64,000 bases of DNA, from contig NC_071387.1 of NCBI RefSeq assembly GCF_022682495.2, positions 149,776,347 to 149,840,346 on the forward strand, written 5' to 3'. Below, one piece after another: positions 23,111 through 34,926 of the stretch. A program made the translations under genes and the position numbers. The notes beneath the pieces are model-generated. The model was given only the letters and a program-made list of their open reading frames with translations. It was not told where the DNA came from and searched no databases. The stretch comes from Desmodus rotundus (Eukaryota; Chordata; Mammalia; Chiroptera; Phyllostomidae). The first letter of the stretch is position 1; each line of letters opens with the position of its first letter.

Positions 23111-23979
23111 ATAGGGCTTCTCAGAAGAGCACAGAACAAAATCAACCATGGCAATCTTACATAGGATTGCCAATAGCATGGCTATTCATAGCAATAGAGA
23201 AACAGGCTTTACCAAGATGAGACATTTTTAAAACCATTTGCTTAGGTGAACTGGGGTGTGGTGTGGGTGGCTGCTACTGTTCTTCAGGTAGACCAGTTAT
23301 ACCCTACCGACTTGGGGATGAGTAAAGAGCAGTACTTTCTCTATTCTGTGTTAATCAAATCAACTTTTCTGGGGGAAAAGGAACTTTCTGCTGGTAGGCA
23401 CAGAAAAAGCCAGTATTGTGGAGTGTCTGTTTCTTTCATTTGAGTGGAGTGGGTTTAATTAAAGAATCCCACCCATCTCTAAGTAGCAATAGAGATTCAT
23501 TTGCTATATTTCCAACCATTTCAAGAGAAGCCAGCAATTCAAATTTTGTTGTAAATTCTTCTGATTTATTTTAACATCAAGAGATCAAACAAAATAGGTT
23601 TATACTTAGTTTAGACCATTGCCTACTGGTTTAAGATATCATGTATACACAGGGATTTTTGTTCACTTTATTATTAATGCACTCACTGTATATTTATCTA
23701 ACCAATTATTATATATGTATGATCATCCCTATATTAGTTTAATTCTATATAATTTTCTTGATTCAGCTGGCTGTGCAGTCTCACTATATGTTAACGAAAG
23801 AGGATCCTACTATGAATCGGCTAACATTTCTGACATCAAAGGGACACAGGCTAATGGAGAAAAAGTTGTGAGACAAGTGGAGTGTGTGGTAACTTATACA
23901 GAGAAATGTATTCAGAATAAATAGGGGTAAATATAGGGGGTTAATGCTTGCCAGCAAGTTAGGCCTTATATGCCATGGT
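23111..23979. other. Unassigned AT-rich DNA
   Basis: The frame 23619-23924 (101 aa) is AT-driven and has no domain. No named repeat recognised. Confidence 0.5.
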
Positions 23980-24245
23980 GATGTGGATACCAGCAGCTAC
24001 CACTTACTAAACGCATAAAATGAGCCAAACCCTGTGCTCGCACCCCACATACATTACCCAATTCTCACACCAACTCTTAGGATGAAGGGACTGTTACTCT
24101 CTCCATTTTACAGACGAGAAACCTGAAGCTTAGAAGGGTCAAGTAAACTGTCCAAGAACATGGCTGTGTGTGGCAGAGTCGGAGTCTGGGCTCACAACAT
24201 CCATCCGATTCCAAAAACCTGTGTTTTCAGCCACTATGATATTGC
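23980..24245 (-). mobile_element. MIR SINE, near full length
   Basis: The reverse complement follows MIR across its length: the tail side (ACTTACTAAACGCATAAAATGAGCC), the core (CTCTCCATTTTACAGACGAG, AAACCTGAAGCTTAGAAGG), then AACATGGCTGTGTGTGGCAGAG and TTTTCAGCCACTATGATATT. It is an old, tRNA-derived Pol III SINE and inactive. Confidence 0.8.
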
Positions 24246-25129
24246 TCAGGAATTTGGATTTCAGCCTATAACTAATGGAAAACAAATGAAGTATCTTAGG
24301 CCCACGTTATTCTATGCTGTTCCTACAAGATTCTGTGAGTTAAGTAATGGAAACTACGATTACTGTGTTATATGTGGAGAAATCAGGAAAGGTTAAGCAG
24401 TTTAAAGCAAAGGAAACCCTCTCACCCTAGCGGGCCGACTTCTAGCCCACGACTCATGCTGGTTTTACATGGTTGGCAAATACTACTTTCCGAACATTTG
24501 GTATGCTTTCAGCAATCATACTCATTCAAATTCAGAAATTCCAAAAGCACATTCCCAATTAAATCTTATTCCAGACAAAACCTTAGGTATTTCTAGCCAA
24601 GTTGTTCCTAATTTGTGATGTCAATCTGAAAAATACAAAATAACTACTGTGACAAAGAAGGACAGCAGTCATCAAATTCTTCCTCTCACCAACTGTGTAA
24701 GAATGACAAATCCTATCTGAATATCAATAATGAAATAATAGTATTTACCCTTTGTATACTAGTAAAGCATTAATAACATTTCTTGCATTGACGTATAATT
24801 GCTATACATTATTTAAGCATTCAACTTTCCAGTTTATAGTCACAAGACTTTATTCATAACAGTGAGAGTTTAACCCCATCAAGTTTGCCTGCCACAATAA
24901 TTGAATGCCCCTTCTATTGTTAAGGTCAAGGCTAATAATCAAAAGGAGATTACTTATATACAACAGTGATATAACATGGCTGGACCTAGAATATGACCAA
25001 GATCTTTCTCTGCTCACAGAAGAAACAGTTGCATAAATGAAACTATATTCTGATCACTTTTGTTCCCCAGATATGTCACATCTTAGTGCTTCCCAGAAAA
25101 AAAATACAGTAACTCTCTCTACAAAAGAT
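24246..25129. other. Unassigned AT-rich DNA
   Basis: No gene or named repeat recognised. Small frames at 24160-24396 and 24372-24596 lack domains. Confidence 0.5.
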
Positions 25130-25335
25130 AAAGATAGTAGCAACCACCTTTTGAGCACTGATAAACATGTTACGAAGACCCTTTGAGGATGGTTTAATAC
25201 ACCACCTTTTTCAGAGGAGGAGATTAAGGCTTAGAGAGGTAAAAGAATTTTCCCAAGGAAACTAATAAGTGGAAATCTAGAAATTGAACCCAGAAAAATC
25301 TGATTTCTAAATGCATATGTTTGACCACTAATAAA
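25130..25335 (-). mobile_element. MIR SINE fragment
   Basis: The order TTGAGCACTGATAAACATG, GAGGAGATTAAGGCTTAGAG, AGGTAAAAGAATTTTCCCAAGG, TTTGACCACTAATAAAT follows the reverse complement of MIR. Confidence 0.65.
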
Positions 25336-26209
25336 TCTTAGGCATTAGAGAGAGAAACAAAGGAAATACGAAAAAAAGTGATCAAAAGAAATTCAAGGTT
25401 TATCTGAGACCTTATATATGATGATCTTGGGGAACAAGTGTAAAATGTATATACGGCAAGAAATAGAACAAAATATAAAGACAAATCAGAGAGCTGAGAT
25501 AATCGATGACAGAAAACTAGAAATAGATGAGACCTCCTAGAAATTGATAAAGACCATGTACGAAAGACCTACAACTAACATCATACTGGGAAGAAACTGG
25601 GTGTTTTGCCCCTCTATCTAAAACAAGACAAGGATGCACCCTTTCACCCCTCCCACTCATCGCTGCACTAGAAGTTCCAGTTAGTACCATAAGACAAAAT
25701 GAGAAAATAGAAAGAAATAGATTGAAAAGGAAAAAATAAAACTGTATTTGCAGATGGCATGATTGCCTACGTAGAAGAAAAAATCGGTAACAACAACAAA
25801 AAGCCCCTGGAAGTAGTAAGGGAGCACAGCAAGATCACAGGTTATCAGGTTAACATACAGAAATCAATTGCTTTCCAATACACCAGTAATGAAGGAATTT
25901 GAAATTTTTTAAAAATGGCATTTACAATAGCACCAAGAGATAAAATAAAAGTTATGTATATATATGAAATCTACAAAACTGATTAAAAAAGTGTTTAACC
26001 TAAGTAAATGGAGAAACAGTCTGTGTTCATGATTTGAAACACTAAACCTCATTAAGATGTAGCTTCATCCCAAATTAGTCTGTGGCTTCAATGCAATCCC
26101 CATCAAGCTCCTACAAAGCTATTTCACAGACACTGCAAAACTGATTCTTCAGTGTATATAGAAAGGCAAAAGACCTAGAATTGCCAACACTATACTAAAA
26201 AGAACAAAG

Positions 26210-26452
26210 CCCTGACCAGGTGGCTCAGTAGGTTAAAGCGGCATCCTGTACATCAAAAGGTTGCGGGTTAAAGTCTCAGTCAGGGCACATGTGGGAGGCA
26301 ACTGATCAATGTTCCTCTCTCACATCAATGTTTCTCTCTCTCTCTCTCTCTCCTTCCCTCTCCCCCGACCCCAATTCTTCCCTTTCTTTTATTAAAACAC
26401 ACACACAACGAACATATCCTCGGGTAAGGATTAAAAAATTATTTTTAAAGAA
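26210..26452 (+). mobile_element. Ves SINE inserted in the L1
   Basis: It starts CCCTGACCAGGTGGCTCAGT, has a degenerate B box (GGTTAAAGTCTC) and the CAGGGCACATGTGGGAGGC block, then TCTCACATCAATGTTTCTCTC, a CT repeat and an A-rich tail. AAAAGAACAAAG flanks it on both sides (about 26197-26209 and 26453-26466), a clear target duplication. The A/B boxes show its tRNA origin. It carries an (AC) and T-rich stretch in the tail. Confidence 0.9.
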
Positions 26453-26712
26453 AAAAAAGAACAAAGTCGGAGGATTCACACTACTCAATTTTAAGCTTTA
26501 AAATCAAGCCACAGTAACCAAGACAGCTGATAGTGGCAAAATAGCAGACAAGGGACCAGAGCAGAGTGTGCAGAACAGGCCTACACAAATAAAATCATCT
26601 AATCTTTGATGAAAGAACAAAGGCAGTGCAATGAAAAAAAACTATTCTTTTCAACAAACGGCACTGGAACAATTAGAAGTGCATAATAAAACAGAAGTTA
26701 AAAACACCCTAG

Positions 26713-26948
26713 GGCCCTGGCAGGTGTGGCTCAGTTGGTTGAGCCGCATCAGCGAAGCCAAAGGTCTCCCTGCTTCAATTCTTGGTCACAGGCCCGAAAC
26801 CCAGGACACATGCCTGGGTTTCGGGCTTGGTCCCTGGGTGGGGCACCTGCAGGAAATCAGCTGTTTCTCTCTCACATCGGTGTTTCTCTCCCCCTCTTCC
26901 TCCCTCCTTTCCACTCTTTCTGAAAATAAATAAATAAAATCTCTAAGA
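26713..26948 (+). mobile_element. Ves SINE, second copy in the same L1
   Basis: It starts GGCCCTGGCAGGTGTGGCTC, with A box TGGCTCAGTTGG. The right part GCCTGGGTTTCGGGCTTGG and the (CTCT) run end in AATAAATAAATAAAAT. AAACACCCT before it and AAAGCACCCT after it form an imperfect target duplication. Same orientation as the copy 270 bp upstream. Confidence 0.9.
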
Positions 26949-27455
26949 AAAAAGCACCCTCGGTGCAGCGGATCTTACAGCCTCCACAATGGTTTACTCA
27001 GAATGGATCACAGAACTAAATGTAAATTGCAAAACCAAAAAATTTCTAGAAGAAAACACAGGAGAATATCTGTGTACTTAGGTACAGTGCTGACTTTTAT
27101 TTACATCAAAAGCACAACTCATGGAAGAAGAAATTGGTAAGTTGGACTTTATTAAAATTAAAAACTCTGTAAAAGACACTGTTAAGAAAATGATAAAACA
27201 AGACAAAGAAAAAATATTTGCAAAATACATATCTGATAAAGAACTTACATCCAAAATATGCAAAGCACCCTTGAAATCAATAATAACAAAACAAATGGCC
27301 CAACTAAACACATGGCCAAATATTTTAAGACACTTCACCAGAGATAGCAAATAAATATATGAAAATACATGCCACATCATTTGTCATTAGGGAATTGCAA
27401 ATTAAAACAAAAACGAGATGTCTCTACATACCTATTGAAATGGTTCATTAGAATC

Positions 27456-27649
27456 CAAAAAGCTTGTGCTGAGCAGGACAGGTAGCTGAGGAAATGGTGG
27501 AATCGGGCCAGCGGCAAGGCCATGACCCTTCTCCCGGAGGCAGCCGGCTCTCAGGTCTATCTGGGCCGGCAGCCGAGTCCTGGGACAGGGCGCTTGGATC
27601 GGAAACCCTGGGTCCTTACATCTCTGACCCCTGACAACCAACTGATCTT
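27456..27649. other. GC- and CpG-rich island between L1 pieces
   Basis: About eight CpGs lie in 190 bases, while the L1 pieces on both sides have almost none. The plus strand stays open from about 27490 into the next repeat (KWWNRASGKAMTLLPEAAGS, then QPSPGTGRLDRKPWVLTS). No family, gene or promoter motif is recognised. It could be an old exon, a transduced segment or an unknown repeat. Confidence 0.4.
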
Positions 27650-27905
27650 TTCAGATTTGTTTTCTCCAGAATGTCCTATATACAGTAACTGGAATCTGTG
27701 TAACCTTCTTAGATAGCTTCTTTCCGTGAGTAAACGCACGTCAGGTTCACACATGTCTCTGCACGGCTTGATAATTTATTTCTATTTGATGCTGGTAACA
27801 GTCCATTGCCTGGATGTATCCCATTTTATGTATCTTTTTACCTATTAAAGGACACCTAGGTTATTTTAATTTTTGGACAGTTATGAATAAAGCTACTGTT
27901 AACAT
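27650..27905 (-). mobile_element. L1M LINE fragment, reversed
   Basis: The reverse complement of the old L1 3' region is readable: TCCAGAATGTCCTATATAC, TGGAATCTGTGTAACC, AAGGACACCTAGGTTATTTT and CAGTTATGAATAAAGCTAC. It faces the next L1 head to head. Confidence 0.7.
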
Positions 27906-29518
27906 AAAAAAACACTGGCAATACCAAATGCTGACAAGAATGTAAAGGAACTAGAATTCTCACTCATCTCGGGTGGTTACAGCTACTTTGGCACACATTC
28001 TGGCAGCTTCTTACAAGGCTAAACCTAGTTTTACCATATGGTCCCAGAGTTGCACTCTTCGGTGCAGCTTGCCCAGCTGGGAACATATGTCCACGCAAAA
28101 ACCAGCACATGAATGCTAGTAGGGTGTGATTTGTAACCAGCAAGCTGGAGGCAAGCAAGCAATTCTCCATGAAGTGAATGGATAAGTAAGCTATGATACA
28201 TCCAATAATGAAATATCATTTGTTGATAAAAAATAGGATATATAAAACTATGACAAAATGTGTAAATCTTAAATACATACCGCTAAATGATAGAAATCAG
28301 TCTGAACGGGCTGCTTAGTCAATGACTCTAATTATATCTCAATCAAGAAGATGAAAAACTAGTGAGATGGTAGAAAGATCAGTGGTTATAGAGGGAGAAA
28401 AGGTTGAATAAATAAAGCACCAAAACTATTTCTGGGCGTTGAAACTAATCCATATGTTACGGTAATGGTGAGTACATGACACTATGTATTTGTCAAAGCC
28501 CCACAGTCTTTACAGTGCAAAGAGTGAACCTTAATGTGTATAAATTTTAAAAACATAATTTAGGAGGTCAGGGGGTCTCAGGATGGAATGGAAATGTGAC
28601 AAAACAATCTAAGTGTATTACAAATGTCTGAAACAACCTCACAGAAGGGAACAGGAGCAAAAGCTGCTGATCTAGATTACTGGAAGTTAATATAATCTAT
28701 AAGACTAAAAGAAAAAAAAACCTGACGTAGGTACTAAACACTTGCTGATAAAGTTGTCTCCCCTGGGAGTACACAGAAGTGAAAATTCTGACACCACTAT
28801 ACGTAATGGTACAATTAAGAAAATGAATGGCCGTTGGGGGATGCCAGGTTTCTCGTTGGTGGAAAAGGAAGTTACAAATAAATAAGAGAAGACGAGAATG
28901 ACCCATGTGGTAATGACTTAAAGTTGGAGACATCAGTATGAATGTATGGTTAGTGTAATATAGACACAGGTGGCTACACATAGAAAAGTTTGTTCATGTA
29001 TGTATAGACACATATATTTCCTCGCTCTGTGAGCAGGTCCTGTAGCAATAGCATACTATCCTAACATCATTTTCCAGTAAAATATACCAGATATTCTCTG
29101 CTAATATCATTGTCCAGTAGAAGAAATAAGGGTTCCTTGGAAAAGTGAATGATTCTAGGACAGAGGCAGGAAATATGCAAAATAAGCCTGGAGTATCTTA
29201 TAGTACCAGAAAGGAAGTGTTAAGGGCAGGTGGGGGGAAGGGTATGAATAAAGAAGTAAGTGCTAGGAAAGAGACAGACCTCTCTTGCGGAAGAATTACA
29301 AATAATTTATGTAGATATTATATCCTCAAAAGAGGTTAAGCATAACTCCCCATTATATAAGTGTTTGGGCTGTACATAGTAACTTCTTTCCAAAGATACA
29401 GTAACTACAGAAGGGGAGTGGTGAGGGAAGAGTAATTTACAATGGAGAAACTCAACAAACACTACCTCAGTCAAATGATGAAGGAGAACAGCAACAATAA
29501 GTCATGTTGATTGAATGT

Positions 29519-29597
29519 CTGTAATATAATATAATATGATATGATATATAATATAATATGATATAATATAATATAATAAATATAATATAATAAAAAT
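29519..29597. repeat. (TAATA)n-type AT microsatellite
   Basis: About 75 bases of TAATA/TGATA units lie inside the old L1 3' UTR. The neighbouring copy of this UTR at 9605-10395 lacks it, so it expanded after insertion. Confidence 0.85.
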
Positions 29598-29650
29598 GGC
29601 AGTTTACCTCTGTGATCTTCCTCCCAAATACCCATAATCCCAGCCTAGTC

Positions 29651-29700
29651 ATGAGAAAAACAGACAAATCCCAAGATGAGAAAAACAGACAAATCCCAAG
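29651..29700 (+). repeat. Perfect 25-bp tandem duplication
   Basis: A 25-base unit beginning ATGAGAAAAACAGAC is present twice back to back with no difference, inside an otherwise well-aged L1 3' UTR. The related element at 9605 has one unit. Confidence 0.9.
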
Positions 29701-30099
29701 GGGCATTCTACAAATACTGGAACAGTACAACTCAAAATTGTCAAGGTCATCACAAACTAGGAAAGTCTGAGAAACTTTCACAGCACAGGGCAGCCTAAGA
29801 GATATGGTGATTAAATGTAATGTGATCTCCTGGGTAGAACAGAAAAAGGACATTAGGGGAAAAAACTAAGGCTATCTGAATGAAGTATAGGCTTTAGTTA
29901 ATAACAATGCATCAATATTGGTTCATTAATTGTGACAAACCATACTAATGTTAGGATGTTAATAATGGGAAACTAAGGGCAGAGAGAATGAGGGTAATAC
30001 AGGAACTCTGTTCTATCTTTGCAGTTGTTCTGTAAATCTAAAACTGTCCTAAAATTAAACATTTATTTTTAGAAATACAAGATTACTAGTTCTAAAATA

Positions 30100-30900
30100 T
30101 AAAAAACTACAAATTGAAAAGAAGAAAACAAACAACTCAAAAAAAGAATGGGAAAAGAATACTCACAGGACAGGAAATCCAAATGACCATAAAATGTAAA
30201 CAAACAAACCAAAAAAAGACATTGACCTTATCAGTGGACAAAAGGAAATAGAATTAAAATATGATACCCATCAGTTTGGCCCGCCTACGTTGAAAAGAAT
30301 AAAAACATCCAGTGTTTAGAAGGATGCATAACAAATGGACACTCGCTGACCTTGCTGATGGAAGTGTAAATTGCTACAACAGTTTGCAAAGTAATATGGC
30401 AACATCTATCGCAATAACAAACACATGTACACCTTGACCTGGCTTAGGGATCCCTACTTTAGGAAATCAGCAACAAAAGCACCAGAGTGAAAAGATATGT
30501 ACATAAGCATTTTCACTGTAACATTGTCATGTTATTATACAATATTTTTGGTGTTGCAAAATTAGAAACAGCTGTAATGTCTATCAGTAGAGTAATAGTT
30601 AAATGAACTATAGTAAATCCATGTTGTAGAATATTATGCAGCTATTTTTAAAACAATAATGTAATCTATTAACCTAAAGAGATGCTATCACATAATTTTA
30701 GGTGGTGAAATAAAATTACAGAGGAATATGTATAGTGTGACAGTATTTGTAAAGCCCCTTGTGTCTCTGTGTTTGAATGGTTTGGGAAGACTGTACACAT
30801 GGCTGTTAAAATCAACCACCATAAGGCAGTGGGATGCAGCTATAGGTTAATCTCTCATTACTTCGTGTATACTCATATATTAAAATAAAAATAAAATAAA
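30100..30900 (+). mobile_element. Old L1M LINE fragment
   Basis: The order AACAAATGGACACTCGCTGAC, GGAAGTGTAAATTGCTACAAC, TTAGAAACAGCTGTAATGTC and GTTGTAGAATATTATGCAGC follows the end of L1 ORF2. An A-rich tail (AAATAAAAATAAAATAAAAT) closes it near 30900. No open frame survives. Confidence 0.7.
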
Positions 30901-32342
30901 ATAACGCCTCAAACATGATTGTCATATGTCACATCTAGCTGTGACGTGTTTAGGAAAAATAAATGCTGGACCTGCAGCCAGGACTCACCTGATCATTGTC
31001 CAGAAGCAACATCGTAACACAGTTAAATGAGAAGATATTCTCCATGGGACCACAGTAACCTAACTTCTGCATCAAGAGCAAAAGCATCAAGTTGTTTATT
31101 TTTATCAGTGACCCACATGAGAGAAGTGAACCCAGTAAGTCTGTATGTATTTGCCTCCAAGTGAGGGCCATTGTTAACTCCCTAGAAGTTGGGGAAAGGG
31201 TTCAAATTGACTGTGAAAGTTCAGAGAAACAGAATTTTTGAAAATAAGATGGAATCCAGTGTACATAGTGCCAGATCACACACAGGAGAACCAAAAACAA
31301 TGAATTCAACTCAGCTAATGTCGACAACCATGGGCAATGTCTGAAACTGGAAGTCTAGTCAGCAAGAGTTGCAGGGTGTAATGAATAGACACAAACTGGG
31401 TAATCTAGAAAGAAAAGGCCAGAAAAGAGAAAAGTTAACAGAAGAATGGCTTTCTTTCTTCTGCACTCAACATAGGCAAAGCTTGATTCAGTAATGAAGA
31501 TGAAAGATGGCATCTAAAGCTACTCAGTTTAATTACCGAACATCTGGTTATACTTATAATCATACACTGTTTCACACAAAGCAGTGTCAACGAATGTGTT
31601 TTGAAGGAAGAAGGGGAGGAAAGTAGGGAGGGATACAGGAAGGCAATTAGAAGTTAAGTAATTAAAGAGAATGATGAAAGAACTCAGTAAAAAAAAATAG
31701 CTAATCTTAAATTTGAAAGATTATAAACCTAAAAAGAAAACTCCTAGAGTTCTTTTGTGTACTGAGAGAATAAACAGAAGTGAAACTATTGTTTCACTTG
31801 AAACAATGAGTATAACCAGGTTGTTATAGCCAACCTGGTTAGCACGAATCTTGCAAATGGAAGAAAAAGAGGTCCCAAAAGAGGTTCAGTCATAATGAAC
31901 CTACAGAATTTTTTATGAGCAAATTTGAAACACATCCACTAGGTTTTACATTAAATTTTCTAGAAAAGTGGACCACAGATAATATGATACATGGAACAGG
32001 GTACAGAGGAGTCTACATACCAAATAAAAATATAAGTGTATTGCAGATTAGAACTTTGGAAATATTAAGAAGTTGCAGGCAAATCAGCCCCAGAGGTAGC
32101 AAATTATAGTGCTTTCTATTGTACCCATGTCTGTCATATAAGGGGTATGCCTTAACTCCAAAGGATCTCACAAAGTAACACAAAATAAATTAAAGCCTTA
32201 CTTATCCCCACACATTAGATGAAGCAAAAAGAAGAACGCAGAGAAAAAAATAAGCTGCAACCAGACAAAAAAAAAATTCAGAGACTTGCAAATGTGTCTA
32301 CACTGATTCAAATGACACTTTTGGTTCTTGTCATAGTGCCTC
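30901..32342. other. Unassigned DNA with two small hairpins
   Basis: No gene or repeat is recognised. The notable content is a pair of perfect short inverted repeats at 31778-31799 and 31813-31841, listed separately. Confidence 0.5.
31778..31841. repeat. Two adjacent perfect hairpins
   Basis: AAGTGAAAC-TATT-GTTTCACTT (31778-31799) has a 9-bp perfect stem. TAACCAGGTTG-TTATAGC-CAACCTGGTTA (31813-31841) has an 11-bp perfect stem. They lie 13 bases apart. No T tract follows to suggest a Pol III terminator. Confidence 0.8.
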
Positions 32343-32355
32343 AAAACACTCGTGA

Positions 32356-34913
32356 GGACTTCCAGTCAAGATGGTGGCATAGGCTGACTTGACTCGTCTC
32401 TTTGCACAACCACATCAAAATTACAACTAAACTAGAGAACAACCATCACTCAGAAGTGGCAGAAATTGAACTGAATGGAAGTCTGACAACTATGGAATTA
32501 AAAAATCTACAACCATCCAGACTGGTAGGAGGGGCATAGACACAGATAGGCTGGTACCCCAACCATGTGTTGTGGATAAAAATTCAGGATGGATATCTCA
32601 GGAGTGAGGAGTTCCAGACAAACGCCAGGCCCCCCAGGCCAAGACTCCAGTTCCAGGAAGATAAGTCCCCACAACTTCTGGCTGCAAAACCCAGTGGGAA
32701 TTGAGTCAGTGGAAGAAACATCTGGAGCCCCAAGCAGTTCCCCATAAAGAACCCACACATGGACTCACCTACTCAGACTCACTCCTTCTGAGCTCCAGCA
32801 CCAGGATAGCGGCTTGAAAGTCACCAGTGGCATACAGGGAGGAACTGAAGAGTCTGGACTCAAGGCAAGTAGAGGCCGTTGTCTCTTTTCTAAACCCTCC
32901 CCCACAGAGCCAGCAAGCTGGTGCCATATCTGAGACTCCATCAACCAGGCTAACATTGTTTGACACACCTTGGAGATCCCCAGGGACTCCATCCCACCTG
33001 ACTTATAGGCCCACCCAAGCTGCTTTTACATATGAGTGGCTAGTCTTGGCTCCTGCTTCACAACTTCCTAAATCCTCTCAAACAAGCAACAGCTGGCATC
33101 ACAAGTGCCAGGCCCAGCACTCACAGCAGCCAGCCTAGATTCACAGCTTAGCTTTGCCTGGGAATCTCCAAGCCCAGCACAAGTAGCAGCCATCTTAGAT
33201 TGCTTTACAGTTCAGGGAGGGAGCCCCAGGAAAAACACAGGTAGGGGCTGACCTTGGCCTGCACCACCTGAGAAACTCCAGGACCAGTGCACCCAGTGGA
33301 CAGCTAGAGACCATATCAAAGCACCACCACCCGGTCCCCTCACAGCTGATGCTCCACACAGGACAGAGGTTGGTGGTCAGTGGTCACAGCCAATCCTTGC
33401 AACTGACTGGCCTGGGTAAGTTCCTCCCACTGATCTGCCAAAAGCAACCAAGGCTCAACTACAAGAGGAGGGTGTATCCAGCCTAGACAAGGGCTGCACC
33501 TTAAGTACCGAGCTTGAGTGATAGGGGAGGCTGTGCCACTGGCCCCTACAGGGCACCCACTACATTAGGCCACACTACCAAGAAATGGAGTCACAGAAGC
33601 ACTTCTTAATACATAGAAACACAGGGAGGCTGCCAAAAGGAGGAGACAAAGAAATGTGGCTCAAATGAAAGAACAGATCAAAACTCCAGAAAAAGAGCTA
33701 AATGAAATGGAGATAAGCAATCTATCAGATGCAGAGTTCAGAACACTGGTTATAAAAAAGAAAAAAAAAAGAACACTGATCATAAGGATGCTCGAGGAAC
33801 TTAGTGAGGACCTCAACAGCATAAAACAGATCCAGTGAGAAACGAATGATACACTAATTGAAATAAAGCACAATTTACAAGGAAACAACAGTGAAGTGGA
33901 TGAAGCTGAGAATCAAATCGATGATTTGGAATATAAGGAAGCAAAAAACAACCAATCAGAACAGCAAGAAGAAAAAGAATCCCCAAACAATGAGGATAGT
34001 ATAAGCAGCCTCCAGGACAACTTCAAAAGATCCAACATTTGCATCATATGGGTGCCAGAAGGAGAAGAGAAAGAGCAAGAAATTGGAAATCTGTTTGAAA
34101 AAATAATGAAAGAAAACTTCCCTAATTTGGTGAAGGAAATAGAGATGCAAGTCCAGGAAGCACAGAGTCCCAAACAAGATGGATGTAAAGAGGCCCACTC
34201 CAAGATATATCATAATTAAAATTCTAAAGATTAAGGATAAATAGAGAATCTTAAAAGCAACAAGAGAAAAGAAGTTTAGTTACCTACAGGAGAGTTCCCA
34301 AACGACTGTCAGTTGATTTATTAAAGAAACTTTGCAGGCTAAAAGGGATTGGCAAGAAATATTCAAAGTCATGAAAAGCAGGGAACTACAGCCAAGGTTG
34401 CTCTACTCAACAAATATTTCATTTAGAATCAGAGGGCAGATAAAGAGCTTCCCAGACAAGAAAAAAACTAAAGGAGTTCATCATCACCAAACTATTATTA
34501 TATGAAATTTTAAAGGGACTTATTTAAGAAAAAGAAGATCAAAACTGTGAAGAATAAAATGGCAAAAATACATAGACATCAACACTTGAATCTAAAAAAC
34601 AAACTAAGCAAACAAGAAGAACAAAGAATCATGGATACAGAGAGTGTTTTGATGGTTGCCAGATGGGAGGGGAAGTGGGGGAATGGGTGAAGAGGTGAGG
34701 GGATTACGAAGTACAAACAAGTAGTTACAGAATAGCCATGGGGGTGTACAGTACAGTATAAGAAATGGAGTAGCCAAAGAACTTACACACATCACCCATG
34801 GACATGAACAAGGTGTGGGTATTGCCTGAGGTAGTGGGAGTTGCTGAGTGGAGGCAGGCAAAAGGGGAAAAATCAGGATAACTGTAATAGCATAACCCAT
34901 AAAATATAATTAA
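32356..34913 (+). mobile_element. HAL1 retrotransposon, copy B
   Basis: AAAACACTCGTGA (32343-32355) and AAAACACTCATGA (34914-34926) are a 13-bp target duplication with one CpG-type change, so both ends are defined. Inside lie a 5' UTR of about 1.2 kb opening GGACTTCCAGTCAAGATGG, an L1-type ORF1 (33585-34527), a 3' UTR of about 350 bp and the tail ACTGTAATAGCATAACCC plus A-rich end. There is no ORF2. It is the same subfamily as copy A at 16.5 kb, in inverted orientation. Confidence 0.9.
33585..34527 (+). pseudogene. HAL1 ORF1, broken, copy B
   Basis: ORF1p-type RNA-binding protein of a HAL1. The ATG at 33585 matches the start used in copy A, but a 4-base loss near 33625 shifts the frame. The main frame is open at 33656-33838 (MAQMKEQIKTPEKELNEMEI), ends at TGA 33836-33838, and resumes in the same phase at 33896-34219 with the RRM-like NICIIWVPEGEEKEQEIGNL. 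A 2-base loss near 34169 relative to copy A then breaks the frame. The C-terminal domain is still present in sequence to the expected TAA at 34525-34527. The 60 residues before the TGA are identical in copies A and B. Confidence 0.85.
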
Positions 34914-34926
34914 AAAACACTCATGA

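Larger units (their letters stand above)
25530..27455 (+). mobile_element. L1 LINE, ORF2 fragment carrying two Ves SINEs
   Basis: CAACTAACATCATACTGGGA, GGATGCACCCTTTCACCCCTCC and GATGGCATGATTGCCTACG are typical of the L1 reverse transcriptase region. From 26490 it continues as ORF2 past the reverse transcriptase (CCACAGTAACCAAGACAGC, GGCACTGGAACAATTAGAAG) to 27120-27354, where LDFIKIKNSVKDTVKK and EKIFAKYISDKELTSKI are readable. The catalytic core is riddled with stops. It ends inside ORF2 near 27455, without a 3' UTR. Confidence 0.8.
27906..30068 (+). mobile_element. Old L1M LINE, ORF2 end and long 3' UTR
   Basis: It begins with CAATACCAAATGCTGACAAG, a hallmark of the ORF2 C-terminal region. 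TTGTCAAAGCCCCACAGTC and AAAGAGTGAACCTTAATGTG follow near 28490-28540. A 3' UTR shared with 9605-10395 runs to an A-rich end at 30065 (TCTAAAACTGTCCTAAAATT). All frames are broken. Continuity over the full 2.1 kb is inferred. Confidence 0.6.
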
